DNA of 64,000 nucleotides from Helochares maculicollis (Eukaryota; Arthropoda; Insecta; Coleoptera; Hydrophilidae), in the NCBI GenBank assembly GCA_033557835.1, contig JAWQRO010000018.1, positions 17,308 to 81,307 of the forward strand, read 5' to 3'. Position numbers and translations under genes: made by a program. Shown piece by piece: positions 23,915-38,215 of the stretch (within the stretch, counting starts at the first letter, position 1; each line of letters opens with the position of its first letter). The notes under the pieces were generated by a model. That model did no database searches, was not told where the DNA came from, and saw only the letters and a list, made by a program, of their open reading frames with translations.

Positions 23915-26900
23915 TTAATCATTATCTAACTCATCTCGTTGGTATTCCTCTCCAAATTTCGACATGTACTTACGCACGAACTCCCTGGCTTTGGATTTAA
24001 CACTGTCTGTACAAACTAAATCTTCGATGCTTGGTATATGTTTCAGTTCTTTAAGCATCACAAAGTGCGTAAGCTGAAAATAAAATGGTTCGACTTAATT
24101 TATGATTGTTATTATTAGTTTATTTGTATTTATGTCATCACTAGACTTATATATCAATTTAACGTTTTTAAAATAATTTTACCTTTCTTGCTAAATGTTT
24201 AAAATCCTCAGTTGACGTAATTCGTCCCTGAGTGCAATCTGATTTCCTATATGGATTGAGTATTCCCACCATGACAGTCGCCATGCTGGACCTAAACTTT
24301 TCTTTTATTTTGCGAGCTGCTTCACTGCTGATATCTGGTAACTCTTTTGACTTTTGTTTTGTTTTATGCTTCTCCGGTCGAGTCCTAGTCTTTGGAACTT
24401 TTGCCAACATAGCTTCTTTCTTTTGCTTTTCCACAATCAGCATCATTTCTTTCTCTCTCTTTAATTGCTCCTTATTTTCTTTATAACGTTTTAAATCCTC
24501 TTTGAACTGAAGACGATCTTCTTCTGTTCTAGGCTAAAATAAAGCAATTTCAGTTAAAACTTTTGTTGATTTAATGTAATGTCATTATGAGACAGTTAAT
24601 TTTTTTTATTGCACCTTCGCGTTGAATTAAGTATTACACTAAAAATTCATAATTTATTATCTGCACCAGAGATTCGTTTTAACTAACACTAAAAAATTAT
24701 TCATGTTGTATATGTAATCTTATTACATCATTAATATTTTGCTAGTAAAATAGCTAAATTAAATTAATTTTCCCTAAAACAAGTAATAGCTCCCTAGTTT
24801 ATTTGTGAATAAATTTTTTATTTTCAGATTATGTAAGGTTGTCTCAAATCGTTGATACACCAGTATTTACCCATTTTAGCTTATATTTATTTTTAACAGT
24901 AAATTTAGGTCAGAAGAATGCTTTTTGCATCCTCAAAAAAGGAATTTCAAAGACTCCACACAATTATTATGTGTAAAAGAACCTCCTATGGCTTTTTAAT
25001 CATCAGGCCCAAATACTTGTTAATAGTAATGGCACAACAATTTTTTCCTATTTATATTGCATCTCGTTTTTTATTCTGAGGGTCTATTGAGTATTTTAGA
25101 TGATATATATCCAATCGCAAAATATGTAATCGATTGTGTGGCATAGCATTATAATAAAATTGCAAATGTTGCTCATTATAACACCAATAATCTATATCTT
25201 TGGTCATCATCCATTTGGATAATTAGTGCTAGAGATTTGTATAGTTGTTCTATTGTCACTTCCATGGTTTAACTAATGAGTCCGAGAAACCTTGGCTTTC
25301 ATGAAATTGATGCGAATATATTTATTAGTTTCAAGTAATAATAGATGGAATATTTTTTCAAAATAGTATCAAATGCGATAGTGGTGAAGAAGTAGTATTT
25401 ATATTTGTGCTTGCTGTTATATTTATATGAACATGCACTGATGTAAAATCTAACTTATTTGCAGCATTTCCTGGTATACTAGAGTATACATCTTATAATT
25501 TAATTTATACTTCTAGAGCTGCCACTATGAGTAAATTTGATCTATTTTATCATCTGCATTTTCAAACACAATGATTACTTAATTTTTGTCTAACTCAGTT
25601 TGTACTTCCCTATAACAGAGTATCTAAAATATACTTTTATATTCATATTTACCAGGTGAGTAAGTTCAAAATGTAATTTTTTTTATGAAAAATTCGCAAT
25701 TATTTAAGAACAATGGTTAAACATTTTTTATTCAAAGTATTGGCCCTCGCCTTTTACACATTTTATCCATCTCTCAGGCAATTTATGGATACCATTCCAA
25801 ATAAAGCTTCAACATTCATTGATATCCATTTATCGGCCCATTTTTGTACATCGTCAAAAGTCTTGAAGTGTTGCTCAGCCAGTGCGTGTCCTATCGATGA
25901 GAAGAGGTGATAATCAGAAGGCGCCAGGTCTGGTGAATACGGCGGGTGGAGTAGGAGTTCCCAACCAAGCGAAGAAATCGTTTCTTTGACCACTTTGGCT
26001 GAATGTGCAGGAGCGTTATCATGCTTCAGAATGACTTTGCCATGTCTTCGAGCCCATACTAAGCGTTTTTCAATCAGTGCATGGTTTAAATTGATCATTT
26101 GTTATCGTCGGGACGGTATTAACTGTTTCGCCAGGTTTGAGAAGCTCATAATGCACTACTCCCTTTTGATTCCACCACACACAGCATTGCCTTTCTCCCA
26201 AAACGGTCTGACTTTGTACTCGATGTTCTGGTTGTCCTGGAGTTACCCACGATTGGGGTTCTCAAAATAAATTCATTTTTCATCGCCAGTTACAACACAA
26301 TACAAAAAACAACCCTTTCTTTTTGTGCCGTAAATGCAGCATTTCGCACACAGTTTTTCGTCTTTCCATCTGTCGATTGTTCAGTTTGTGTGGAACCCAT
26401 TTTCCAACCTTTTGAATCTTCCCCATGGCTCTCAAGCGATCGGAAATGGCTTGCTGAGTGACATTCAACTGCTCCGCCATCATTTGTTGTGTTTGTCCAG
26501 TAATGCTTGTAATTCGTCGTCTTCAAACTTTTTTGGTCGATTTTCACGTTCTTTGTCAATAATATTGAAATCGCCATTTTTGAAACGTTGAAACCAGCGC
26601 TCACAAGTCTTGACAGTTGGAGCAAGATCGCCGTAAGTCTCTACAAGAATTTGATGACCCCGCTGCCTTTTTCTTTTAATTGAACAAGAAAAACATTACA
26701 TGTCGCAAATGCTCTTTACTTGGCTCAAAATTAGAGGTGCTTAACACTAAAAAGAAGTCTGCTACTAACTTGTAAACAACTAAACAAATGTGACGTTTTG
26801 TAGTGAACAGTATTACCAAAATAATGGCACTTTGGATTCCAAATGCTAGTTCAATAGATTTCATGCAACAAAACGACATATTAAACTTGCGCACCTGGTA

Positions 26901-29900
26901 CATCAACTACCTGTTTTGCTTATCATGTTTACCAACTATTTTGGTGGTTTGTTTCTTTTAATTGGATACACAACGAGTGGCTATGCTTAAATGAAGTAAA
27001 CAGGTACAGCAATATATCTACCATTCGGCTAGCAAAGAATACAAACAGCATATACAGAGCACATTTGTACAATAACTAAAAGTTTTTTTGTAGATGATGA
27101 ACTGCGATGAAAACCACAAACATCCAAACACCTTGATTAAACCTATAATTAATTATTTTAATCACAAGTTTGTCATTTGTAAGAAAACCATGAAAACTCT
27201 TTGCCACTTTTGAATACATTATGATGTTGATATGTATTTGTTTATTCTATGATTAATTTGCTGTTATTATTTTGACTTGAGAGTAATTTAAGTACAATTC
27301 TTGGTAGTGTTGTATGAAAATTGATCACGTTTTACCCATGTGATGCATTCAAGTTGAATATTCCAAAAAGTAACAAGAGCAAAATATGCCGTTTCAAGTC
27401 ATTACAGGTGGTTTGACGTAAATTACATAGAAAAATTTATCCTTTTAAACCATGATTATCAAAATTATTTGATATATAAACTGGCAGATATGAGGTAGTG
27501 CCATTGTCAGATTAAAAATAAATTATAAATATGTCTAAAAATTCACTATAAATCTAACATTTTAAAATCCCTTTAAATTGATGAGTGATGATGGTGAATC
27601 TTATGATTAGTAGTGAGAAAGTATTAAATTCTCAGTTTTGTCACTTATATCAACATTAGTGAAATATCAATATTGCTATAAAACCGAATGTCCCCTAAAT
27701 TAAACAACAGCTAAACACATGTCTGACTTTTTTTTATACAAAAACTATTATCATCTTTTAGCCATGTTTTAAATTGAATTATCAAAATAGGCAAGATTAA
27801 GGAACAAGCAATCTCAATTTTTCTCATCTGTAATATGAACTTCGTTTCAAATACTCATACCTCTCTTAAACCAGTGTATACTTCATGTAGTAGATTTTCA
27901 AAAAATTGCATAACATGTATTTCTTTGCTCTTAAGAGTAAATTTCATAATTGGTTCCTTAAAGACACGGTCTTTAAGATATGTGTCTCAGTAAGAGAAAA
28001 ACTTTTATCCATCCATTTAGTGTTTTGTTAGATACATTTTTAAAACAAGCATACATAATTGTTAATGAAACATAAAAAGGTAAAACTTTTATAAATGCAG
28101 CATGTATAATTATAGTGATAGAAGTTGTAACAAAACCTTTCATCTCTCATTTTCACTCCATTAAGAAATGTATTTCTAAAATTACTTCCTTCCTTACTTG
28201 TCTACATTAAAACAGCACTGCATCTAGGCAATTTCACTGATCTCAGTTCATCAGTTTAGAGTGGGCTTTGACGAGTCAGTCAGTCTATAGGTTAGGGCAC
28301 TGTATACTTATTATGTCTACTATTCGCTTTTCTACTTTATGCTATGATATTACTTACACTTATAATAATTTCCGTGACTAGACCTACTCTTCGTTTTTTA
28401 GAAGGCGGTTCCCTAACAGCATACTCGTTGTCAGGACCTACATCACCACTTAGCAAGTCTATCAGAGCGGCTTTCTCAGTATCAACTTCTGCTACTGGTT
28501 CATGTTCAATATTTGGTTGGCTGTGTTTAGCTTCTTTCTCTTCGTCCATTTTTTGAAATTTACTTTTAATTTGTCTCAATAACCTATTGTCATCAATTTC
28601 ATCATCGTCACTATCGTCAGAACTAGAGTCAGAGCTAAGACTGCTGGTGTCTGAACTTGATTCAGTTTCTGAAACTAAAAATAAAGTTTATTTGTATACA
28701 AAATAGATAACAATATCTTCATATATGTTATGCGATTCAAATTCAATATTTAAAAACTGACCTTCTTCTTCAACTTGAGGAAATTCTGGAGGTTCCCACT
28801 GAGCTTTCCTAATTCTTATATGGTAGTAATATGGTCTACCGTACATATCTTTGGCACTTTTCCATTTGGGAGGCAGTTTTACAGGAGGAGGTATCGGCCC
28901 CATGAATTTGGCCTATATGAACAAAATTTCTTATTGGTTGAAATTTGAAACTTGTTGAAATTAAATAATATTTATATTGATAAAAGTCTTGCAAATGTAC
29001 TTATAACGTATAGATAGATGTATAAATAACAGCTTTGAGTCAGCTGATTAGCCTGATATATTTGTTTGTGTGCAAAACTTATTTCATATATTTTATTAGT
29101 ATTTACTTCTCATTACTACAAATAAATTATTTATTATTTATAGTAATTTATTTCAACTACTAGCTATACACCATATGCAAACTCTTCTAGTATGGTTTAT
29201 ACTATGAAGCATTAACAAGTTATAAGTATTGAAAATAATGTGATGAATTTTTTTAAATATTCATTAACACTTCTGATCTTTAATTAGTAAAAAATCTCAC
29301 CTGAACGTACTCTTCTTTCTGCACTTTCCCATTAGGATTATTAATGTTTGAAGGTGGGCAAACAGGCAATGGAGGATTTTGCAAATGACTGACGCTTGGA
29401 GGAGTGTGCATATGGCTTACACCGGGTGGGGTGGGCATATGGCTTACGCCTGTTGGAGTTGCCATATGACTAACGCCTGGTGGAGTGGGCATATGACTTA
29501 TGCCTGGCGGTGTAGGCATATGGGTTGAATTATTGGAGTAAATGGGATAACTTGCTCCTGCAGAATGTTGTTGATTACTAGATAAGGCGGTTATTTGCTG
29601 TGGCAATGAAATATTACCTATGTTACAATTAGGTGGTGGAACGTTAGGATTCGGAAGAGGTATTGTTAAAGGAGGCACGTTCGTTTGAGGAAGAGGAATA
29701 TTTTGTATATTTTGCATAGTCATCGTCGTTTGAGGAGTTATAGGTAGACTTGGACGAGACATGGCAATCTGGGTGGAATGGGGTGGTACATGTTTGTTTA
29801 TCATAGAAATTTGTGGTGGAGGTTGATTTAGGTACTGATTGGGAATAGGAGAGGCATTATAGGACGAGCTTGCTGAAGGAAACTGATTAGGTGGTGTCAT

Positions 29901-32900
29901 TGCTACAAAATGAGATAAATTTGGAGGTGGGATATTCGTAGGGGGAATGTTTTGGTTAGTGGGGCCCATAACTGGCTGCCACTGTGCTGTTTGAGGATTC
30001 CAAATGCAATGATAGCCTCGATTAGGATCAAAAGGAGCCGTAAACCGAGGATCGGTTCCCATGCTTAAGCATCGTTGCTCGTGCTGGCGCCAGAGCTCTC
30101 TTTGTCTACGTTTCTCTTCCTCCTCTTGTTCTACCTTTAAGGCAAACAACTTCCGCCTTTCAAATTTACTCAGCCTACAAGCCATTTAAGAACATTAAAA
30201 AATGTAGGCAAACTAAAAATATGAAATCAACTTCAGTTTGCCAAATAATTATGAAAATATAAGTAAAAATATATGTTCAAAAAGGTGTACATTATTGATC
30301 TTTTCTCATGCATTAATGCATTCATTTAAACTACTGCACCAATTTTATCTCAGAAGGGCAGATGTACAACTTGTTCTTAACCCCCATACACAATTTTTGT
30401 ATAACCTTGCAAGTCATGTAATCCTTAAAAATGTGTCATTAAAAAAATTGGTATTTTGATTATGTACTACTAAGGTATATTAGTTTCATGGTTTTGTCAT
30501 CAATACATTTTAATTTTTTTTTGTTGGGACAAACATGGTCCCACAAAAAAGATAACTATATAATAGATTTATTTTGATTGCAATCTTGATATTACAAGTA
30601 CTAATTTAATTTCTACTCACTACTCACAGACTACAATGTCCTTTGAATCCATGCATTAAATATCTTTAGATTCAACCATTAATACCTATTCAATGCAATT
30701 TCGTATTCATCAATATATCATTTGCATAAACTCTTTATTTAGGTATATAAAGGTTTATAGAAATATATATGCAACATTCTATGACATAAACAAAATTGTG
30801 GAAAATGAATCCAGCTCGGTATTGTTTGAAACTATTCAACAGTACAATGAAGGTGGAATTTATGCAGCAGCTTCTCAGAATGTATGATTCATATAAGAAA
30901 CATTTCTCACTTACAGTAGTAGGACATGCTAAGTAATCGATCTATTCATTTATATTTTGCTAATTTTCAGAAGCTAATGTAAAATTACACAAGTAATTTA
31001 ACTAAATAATAAGTGCTTCTGTAAATGTTTCAATGTGCAGCAGTATATACATTGAGGTATATTGATTTGCACACATATTTTTGTAATTATTTGGCAATCT
31101 AACAAAGTTTGGTAATATTAATATAAACAGGGCTCAAGAAAAATTTAATTTAAAAATACAAGAATGAATTGTTATGTTTAAAAGTGTTATGCAAAATCAT
31201 ATACAGCTATAAACTACAAATGACAAATTCTAAAACCATTTTGTGAAATAAAAAAATAAAGGAATTTGATATTTGTAATAAAATACAAACACATGTTCTC
31301 TTCAATAAAAACAGTGATAAAACTGTGGTAATTCATTAATTGTAACATCATTTTAAATTTCTTTTATTGGATGACAGACTAATTCATTTGGAATCATAGT
31401 TTCATATTCAAAGCTTTTCATTTTTCACTGAAATGTTATTACACATTTTTAATTAGATTATGCGAAGGTGGTATATTTTAGTAAAAATTCCTAAATACAA
31501 AAATTATTACACAACAAAATTTAATGGATTCACTCTATTTATAAAAAAATTGGCAATTAAAAAGTTGAAGTTTTGCTCGTAAATATCTATTTTTGAGCCC
31601 TGCACATCATTATATTTTATACAAAAGGAACCTCAGATGTAATATTTACTTGTAAAGCAAATATAATGTTAAAAAAACTTACTTTGGGAACAGTAAATTG
31701 GTTTTGTCATCAGGCCTCGCTATTTTACGCAACTTGTCCACTATTTCATCCCTTTTGTCTTGTCGGCTATGCCTTTGGATCACCCTGTATCGATTTTCGG
31801 CCTTCCTATCATATCCACTATCACTTTCCAAATCCAACCCAGCTTTATACTTTCGATTGGCCTCTCTCTCATGCTCCTTCATTTGCTCAATTCTTTCCTT
31901 CTTGGGGATTTTGAAAACCTCCTTCAAGCTTGACCATTCACTAATCAATTTCAGAGCGAGTATCACAATCTCCATTTTTATATTCCGAGTATCTATAGCA
32001 CCCTTCTTTTCTTCTTTCACCTCCTCTATTATATTATCTTTTTCATCAAAAGATATTGGGGAAATATCCATATCTTCATTAAAGATTTCGGTTAGAGACT
32101 CTGGCACCGGTGCTTTTTCTTCCAAATTTTCACTTAGTTGTATTTCTTCAATTTTTGGTACATGTTCTTCTTTTACATCCACTTTCTCATCTTTGTCTTC
32201 TTGCAATTGATCACCTTCTAATGATAGTTTAAATGGGGATCCTTCCGGTTTAATTTGTTCTTGTTGGCTATTCTCTGATTCTAGTTTTGGAGAATTACTA
32301 TCACAATCCATTGGAGATTCTTCTCCTTCCTCAGATTTGGACCATTTTTCTACAGTTGGCAGTACTTTACTATCTTGCAACATTGTTTTATTGGGGATTG
32401 GTAAAGAAGCCAAAGTTTCTAAAATCTCCAATCTCAGGGCTTCCATTTTAAAATCTGATTTGGCTAAGTGTTGGGCATCCGTCATCCAGCCATGTACCAA
32501 CCTTAACCCATGATAATCCAAAAATAATCGTCTGCAAGGCAATTCTCCAAGACGCAACAAACTCAGCAATTTACTTCTCTGATTTGGCTCTTTGGCTCTA
32601 ACCATCAACCTACTTAATTTTAAAGTATGTGCTTGATTCTTCAGCCCAGTAGCCAACAATGTTTCAATCTCCTCGTCTAAATCTAAATCATCAAAAATAT
32701 CTTTCCTTGGTTTCTTTGGCCTAATGGTTTTCTTCTTTTCTTTCTTTGGTTTAGGTGCTTTTACTGGCACCTCAACCGGTTTCATATCTTCTATCGACTC
32801 ATCCAAATTTTCTTCAGCAACTGACTCACTAACTTCTGCTGTTGCCTCAGTTAATTCCTTGCATTCCTCTTGCTTATCCACATCTTTATCAGGTACTTCC

Positions 32901-35900
32901 TCCTCCTCATCGTCTTCTTCTTCCTCCTCTTCATCCTCCTCATCGTCATCATCTTCATCATCCGGTTCATCACCTAACCAACCTCTGCATGTAGCAGCTT
33001 CACAAAAACATTTTTGGGCCTCCTTTCCATACCGTTGGAACTGATAATCAAATGTTATTTCTTCACCAGCTAATATCATCCTTTTACTGAAAAAACCAAT
33101 ACGCAACTCTCCATTCACAGTCCATTTTTGAGTTTCAGCATTCGGTTCACAAGAATGATTGATGAATCTTGAAATATTTCCTTTATGAGTAGCATCTATG
33201 ACTGCATCACTTCGCAGAGACATAAAATAATAGTGTTGGTTTTTGTCTTTCGAGTATTCTGTAGCTCGTGTTTCAAACTCATCAGGATCCAAAACTTCAC
33301 CAACATATTCTAATATAAATTCCCCAAACGGGATATTAGCGGAAGCTCGTATTCCAAGCCCCTTTTTGTCGGTATTGAAAACCTCACAAGGTGCAAATTG
33401 AGCTTTCTGGAAGCGCTTGTTTGTACACCTATCTCCAACCGTACATAAATTTCCGCACTCTATCATTAGCAACCGATTTAAACAGTCATCTCCACACCCA
33501 AATTCCCCTCTGTCAGTTTCTTCCAGAGTAAGGAAACAGTCGCAAGTCATTTTCTTAGCTTCCTTGCAGCTTACTCGTTCTGTCAAATAAATATTTTCTT
33601 TCAAGTGTATAAACTGTTTGAGCCTCTTTTGTACCTCCTCATCATTTGCAGCCTTTTCTTTCTCACTGAGGATGGCACATACTTGATTGGATAACGGCAA
33701 TATCTGGGCAGTTTCCATGCTTAATGGAGAATTGCATTTCGAGACACTCGGTGAGCTTGTCATCTCCAATTCGCTGGACCTGCGCCATCGTGATTTTACT
33801 TTGACTGGCTTATGGTCTGAGTCACTGCCAGTTGAAGGAGTAGCAAAATTAGGTGAATCTTGAGAAGGCGACGATTTTTCATAATCAAGTCCCTGTTGAC
33901 TATCTGTATCAACTTCTGGTGGTCTTTTGCTTGAACCTTCATTGCTGGACTTAACTAAACCATGACCTTTTGACTTTTGCTTAAGGACGTTTATTGATTT
34001 AATCCTACTAGATCGCCTTACAGAGTTTTCAGAATTGGTAGAGCTCTCACTGGCATCAGAATTTTGCTTCTCCAAAATTTTCTTAGGAGATTCACTTTTT
34101 CCTCTTGGTTTGGTGCCCTTTCTGCTTTTGCTGCTACTTCTGCTTGATTTAGGTTTTGCTTTAGAATCACTTGACTTTTCTGTTTTCTTCTTATCGCTAG
34201 ACTGCTCCAGAGATGTCTCTGCTTTGCTTGCTGCTTCCGCTCTACTTTCTGCCTTTTTCTGTGCTAGAAGTAGGTCCTCTTTCGCTTCGCGTATTTGTTT
34301 TTCTACATTAGCAATTTCTTCTGCAATTATTGCTAATCCACCACCAATTGCCAAACCCTTTTTTGTCTGTATCATTGTAGTGCTTTCTGTTTCCATGGTC
34401 ATACTTGTAACTTGAATTTGCTTGCTTTCTGCTTCCGACATTGTTCTTTCAACCGACAATGAATTATTTTCCATAGACTCATCATCTCCTAAGAAAGTAG
34501 CATTTTCTTCCAAAAATGCAGGATCTGTTTCAGAAAATCTGTTCTCTTCATTCAGAAGAGTATTTTCTTTAACTAACGTGGCATTTTCTTTTGACATGGA
34601 CTCATTTTCTTCTGTTAAGGAAACATTTTCATCTCCTGTGACATTCTCATTTATATTTTCATTTTCCTCTGCTAAAGTAAAATTTTCTTCTACTAAGCTG
34701 GAATTGTCTTCTACCAAAGTAGAAATTCCTTCTATTGTTTCATCCATTGACATAGAATTATCATCAGTCACCATGCTTGTTACTTCTTCAATCAAAGGCG
34801 ATTTTTCTTCAGAAGATTCCGAATTTTCATCAGATAAGACTACGGTGCCTTTACACAAAATATTTTTTTCTGGGGATGTAATGTTTGCTTCTAGTTTTTC
34901 CTCCGGAATGAACTTTTTAGTTGCCATCTCATTTTCTTCCAAAATATTTCTCCTAGTCGAAGTGCTTTCACCTGTAAAAATATTTTCTGTGGGTAATATA
35001 ATTTTTTTTATCAGTTGAACATCTATTTCTTCTCCAAATAAAATATTTTTTGCTTCTACTTCTTGATCTTCATATGTTGATTGTTCCTCGGTCATTACAA
35101 CATCTTCATCAAACAAAATTTCTTTTGGCATTATATCAGGTTTTTCTACTGACTTCTTTTCATTAGTCAAGTCATTTTCTGCAGCTACTGCACAATTTCC
35201 TTCTCTCAATGTGGCATTTCCTTCTATTAAATTAGCGTTTTCTTCAGCGAAATTGACATTTTCTTTTGTCAACATGTCATTTTCGCCAACCAAAGTAGCA
35301 CTTCTTTTTTGCAATAATACATTTGTTTGTTCCAAATTTTCTTCTGGGAATGAATTACTTTCAGGCTCTAACGCAATGGTTTCTGCTTCTGCACTCCCTT
35401 CCTCTTCTTTAAACAGAATATTCTGTTGATCTTGTGAATCATTTTCTACTAGAAAAACAATGCTTTTTCCATCTAATGAGCTGGCCTCTTCTTGATTATT
35501 GGTATCAGTTGAATTTGTATCATTGGATTGTAAAAAAATAGTATTTTCTACCAATATCATCTCATTTTCACCACCACTTAAATTTGAATTATCAGATAGG
35601 TTCACTGTGTTTTCTTCAGTTTGTATTTGTGTTAGATCTTCTGAACTGCCTACAGTCGCATCTTCAACCTGTACCAAAAACATAATAGTTCAACAACAAC
35701 AACAAAAAATGATTGTGTAACTTACTACTTCAATTCCCATTGTGCCATCGTCACAAATGACCTCCTCTGAAATACATTCCATTGGGAATTCTTCTTCTAG
35801 CGTCTCCACCGCATATACTTTTTCTTGGGAGCCTTGACTATCATCATTTAAAATGATGCCTTCTACATTTTCATCATATGAAACTTCCATAAGTGAATCT

Positions 35901-38206
35901 TGAGAATCTTCAGTTTCTGCCGAATCAGGCTGTACAACCATAGAAGAAAGCTGTTCAGTTATTTGTCCTGTCGCAACATCATCATCACCTGATAATATTT
36001 CTTCTTGTTCCTTTATCATAATTTCATCTTGTATTGGCATCGTTTCTTCTTGTTCTTTTTTACCCATTATTTGTTCTGCATTCATTTCTTTATGTTTTGC
36101 ATCAATTTCTTCTTGATCGGTGATGTTTATTTGGTTTGATTCCTTTACAATTTGCTCTGTTGGTACCATTTCTTTTAGATTGGAAGGAGCTATTTCTTCT
36201 GTTTCAGGGAGCATTTCATCGGAATCAGAAGGAACAATTTCTTCCGAATGTAAGGAGACTATTTCTACTGGTTCAGAAGGAACCATTTCTTCTGAGTCAG
36301 AAGAAAGCCTTCCTTCTAGAGTATTGAGATTTATTTCTTCTGATCCTGCTGTTTCCACTTGTTCTTTTTGTAATACTTCTACTAAATTGTATTCTTGTGC
36401 TTCTTCGTCCATTTCCTAAACAAATTGAAGGTTCATAACAAAATAGATATTTTTGTCAAATTTGGAATACAACAAATGAATGTCAGTTATACTCAATCTT
36501 ACTAGGAGTGGATTTAATTTTATAAAACTGAAATTACATATCTTAATTTACAATTAATATAGTGTATAATGTAAAAGTCATATGGAAGGTAATGGCATAT
36601 TATTTTTCTCTAAGAAAACGACAGCAATGGTTGCCAAAAAAACATTTGTAATATATTGGGGCATAATGTGGTTAGTCCTAAGTATCAGAGGTGGTTTTCA
36701 ATATCAACTGGGAGATATAAATTTTAAAAATAATCCTAGATGTGGAAACCTGACTAAAGTTAATGACACCAATACTAACTAGTAAAACATAAAAACAATC
36801 AAACTCATTTTAAAAACTTGAAACACACTAGAACATTCATAGCCAAATATTCAAAGGGCACAATGAATAAACTTCTGTGATCGAGTGAACACACGTGAAG
36901 AACTAACAAATACAACATCCAGCCCTAAGATTATTTTAACAAGACAAAATTCTCCTTAAATTTGGAGAAACAATTAGTTCACAACTTGCATGTGAACTCA
37001 TTTATCGTCGAAATAAAAGAAAAAGGGCAATTTTAAAGGAAAAAATTTCTCTATGATGAGAAAAAAGGAATAAATAAATATTTTAAATCAAAGCCTATTA
37101 CTTTTCAAAACTTTATCAAACCCTTACCAGAAGAACAGAATGTCAGAAAATAAAGGAAAGTATATTGTAATTAAACTTGTAACATAAAGATATTATGAAC
37201 TAAATTCATCAGAAAGAAATTTAAACCAAATTAAATTTAAAATTCAGTAAATGATTTGAACCATGATGTTCAAATTGTTTTTTTTTCATAGAAAACTTGT
37301 TTAATATAAACATTTGATATAGCTACCATGTAAAGATAGCAACATTGAATTTAGTTTAAAAAAGAAAAAAATGCACCGCATGTTTGAACTTGAATTGAAA
37401 GTTACATTTAATTTTTTTTTTATATAAATGGATCAATTTTTGCATGAGATTTACATAATTACAATAATACAAAAACAACTAAAAGTATGGGCAGTTCTAT
37501 AAAGTATGGAAAATATTGCAGAAAATAAATAAATTTCTTTTAACAAAAACTTATTTTTCTCATAATAAAGGTAATATTGTACTTTATAAATACTTACTTG
37601 CATTTCAATTTTATCACCTTCACTTTCGTCAGATATTTCATCTGCGTCCTCTTGCAAATCAGATTTCTCTCTGTCAGGTGGTTTATCAACCAAATATCGA
37701 AACTTGCCAAATTTCTTATGCACATTAACCGGCTTGTTTAGTTCAATCTCATCCTGAACATTTTCTTCGGCTTCAGGAGCAATACTTTCTGAAGAACTGC
37801 AACTTTTATCTTTAGAAGTTTGTCTCCTAGTCCTTCCACGAGTCTGATGCTCTTCTACGAGTTTGTTTGCTACAAGTTGAGCTGATAAAACTTTAGTTGA
37901 AAATAATTTTGCTGTTTCAGCTTTGATTGTTGCACCTTTAGTTACTATAGTTTTGGCTGGCTCAACTTTGGCCAGTACAGTTTTGCTTGATTCTGCTTTC
38001 GTGTCAACTCTCCCTTTTGCATTTTTAACTCCCTTACTTCTGCTTCTGGTGCCTGGAGGAGTTATAACGGATTGTGATTTAGATTTTATTGCTTTTGGAA
38101 CAGGACTTGTGTCTTTTTTGGAACGCAATGATGTTCGATTGGCGCGTGTAGACCTGGTTGTTGGCCCTGGAGTTACTGTTGTAGCCAACTTCTTTTTAGG
38201 TGGCAT
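23915..38206 (-). CDS. Set2: Histone-lysine N-methyltransferase Set2/SETD2 (H3K36)
   Basis: Nuclear enzyme that trimethylates H3 Lys36 while bound to elongating RNA polymerase II. Eight coding exons: 37598-38206, 35726-36415, 31683-35668, 29301-30174, 28762-28912, 28358-28674, 24183-24533, 23915-24073. All have GT-AG borders and matching phases, giving 2,378 residues, close to the Drosophila protein. In order: an N-terminal basic, AT-hook-like part (MPPKKK, RGRTRR); long acidic E/S-rich exons; AWS-SET-post-SET (about 1125-1335) with catalytic NHSCEPN and EITFDYQF and the cysteine-rich zinc ligands; an acidic run; a Pro-rich segment with 10-residue repeats (about 1978-2025); a WW domain (about 2062-2092, KWKSAKDMYGRPYYYH); and a C-terminal SRI domain (about 2277-2370) for the phosphorylated polymerase tail. 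An acceptor nine bases before the ATG implies an upstream non-coding exon. Confidence 0.96.
25652..26898 (-). mobile_element. Dead mauritiana-type mariner in a Set2 intron
   Basis: A 1,247-bp element with inverted ends starting CCAGGTG (about 19 of 23 end bases agree) and TA on both flanks. It lies in the 3.8-kb Set2 intron, in the same orientation as the gene. The transposase is split over several frames. The N-terminal part has MMAEQLNVTQQAISDRLRA and KWVPHKLN. The catalytic part has ILKHDNAPAHSAK and YSPDLAPSDYHLF with 34 residues between the Asps, followed by the tail GIHKLPERWIKCV in another frame. End sequence and SDYHLF text are typical of the mauritiana (Mos1) group. Frameshifts make it inactive. 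Confidence 0.88.
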
Positions 38207-38215
38207 ATTAAAGTT

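Noticed and set aside
32724..33044. Plus-strand frame with a long Ser run
   Set aside because: It is the antisense of the acidic Glu/Asp run of Set2, not a gene.
34035..36420. Several long plus-strand frames (up to 198 codons)
   Set aside because: All are shadows of the Glu/Ser-rich Set2 exons on the minus strand.
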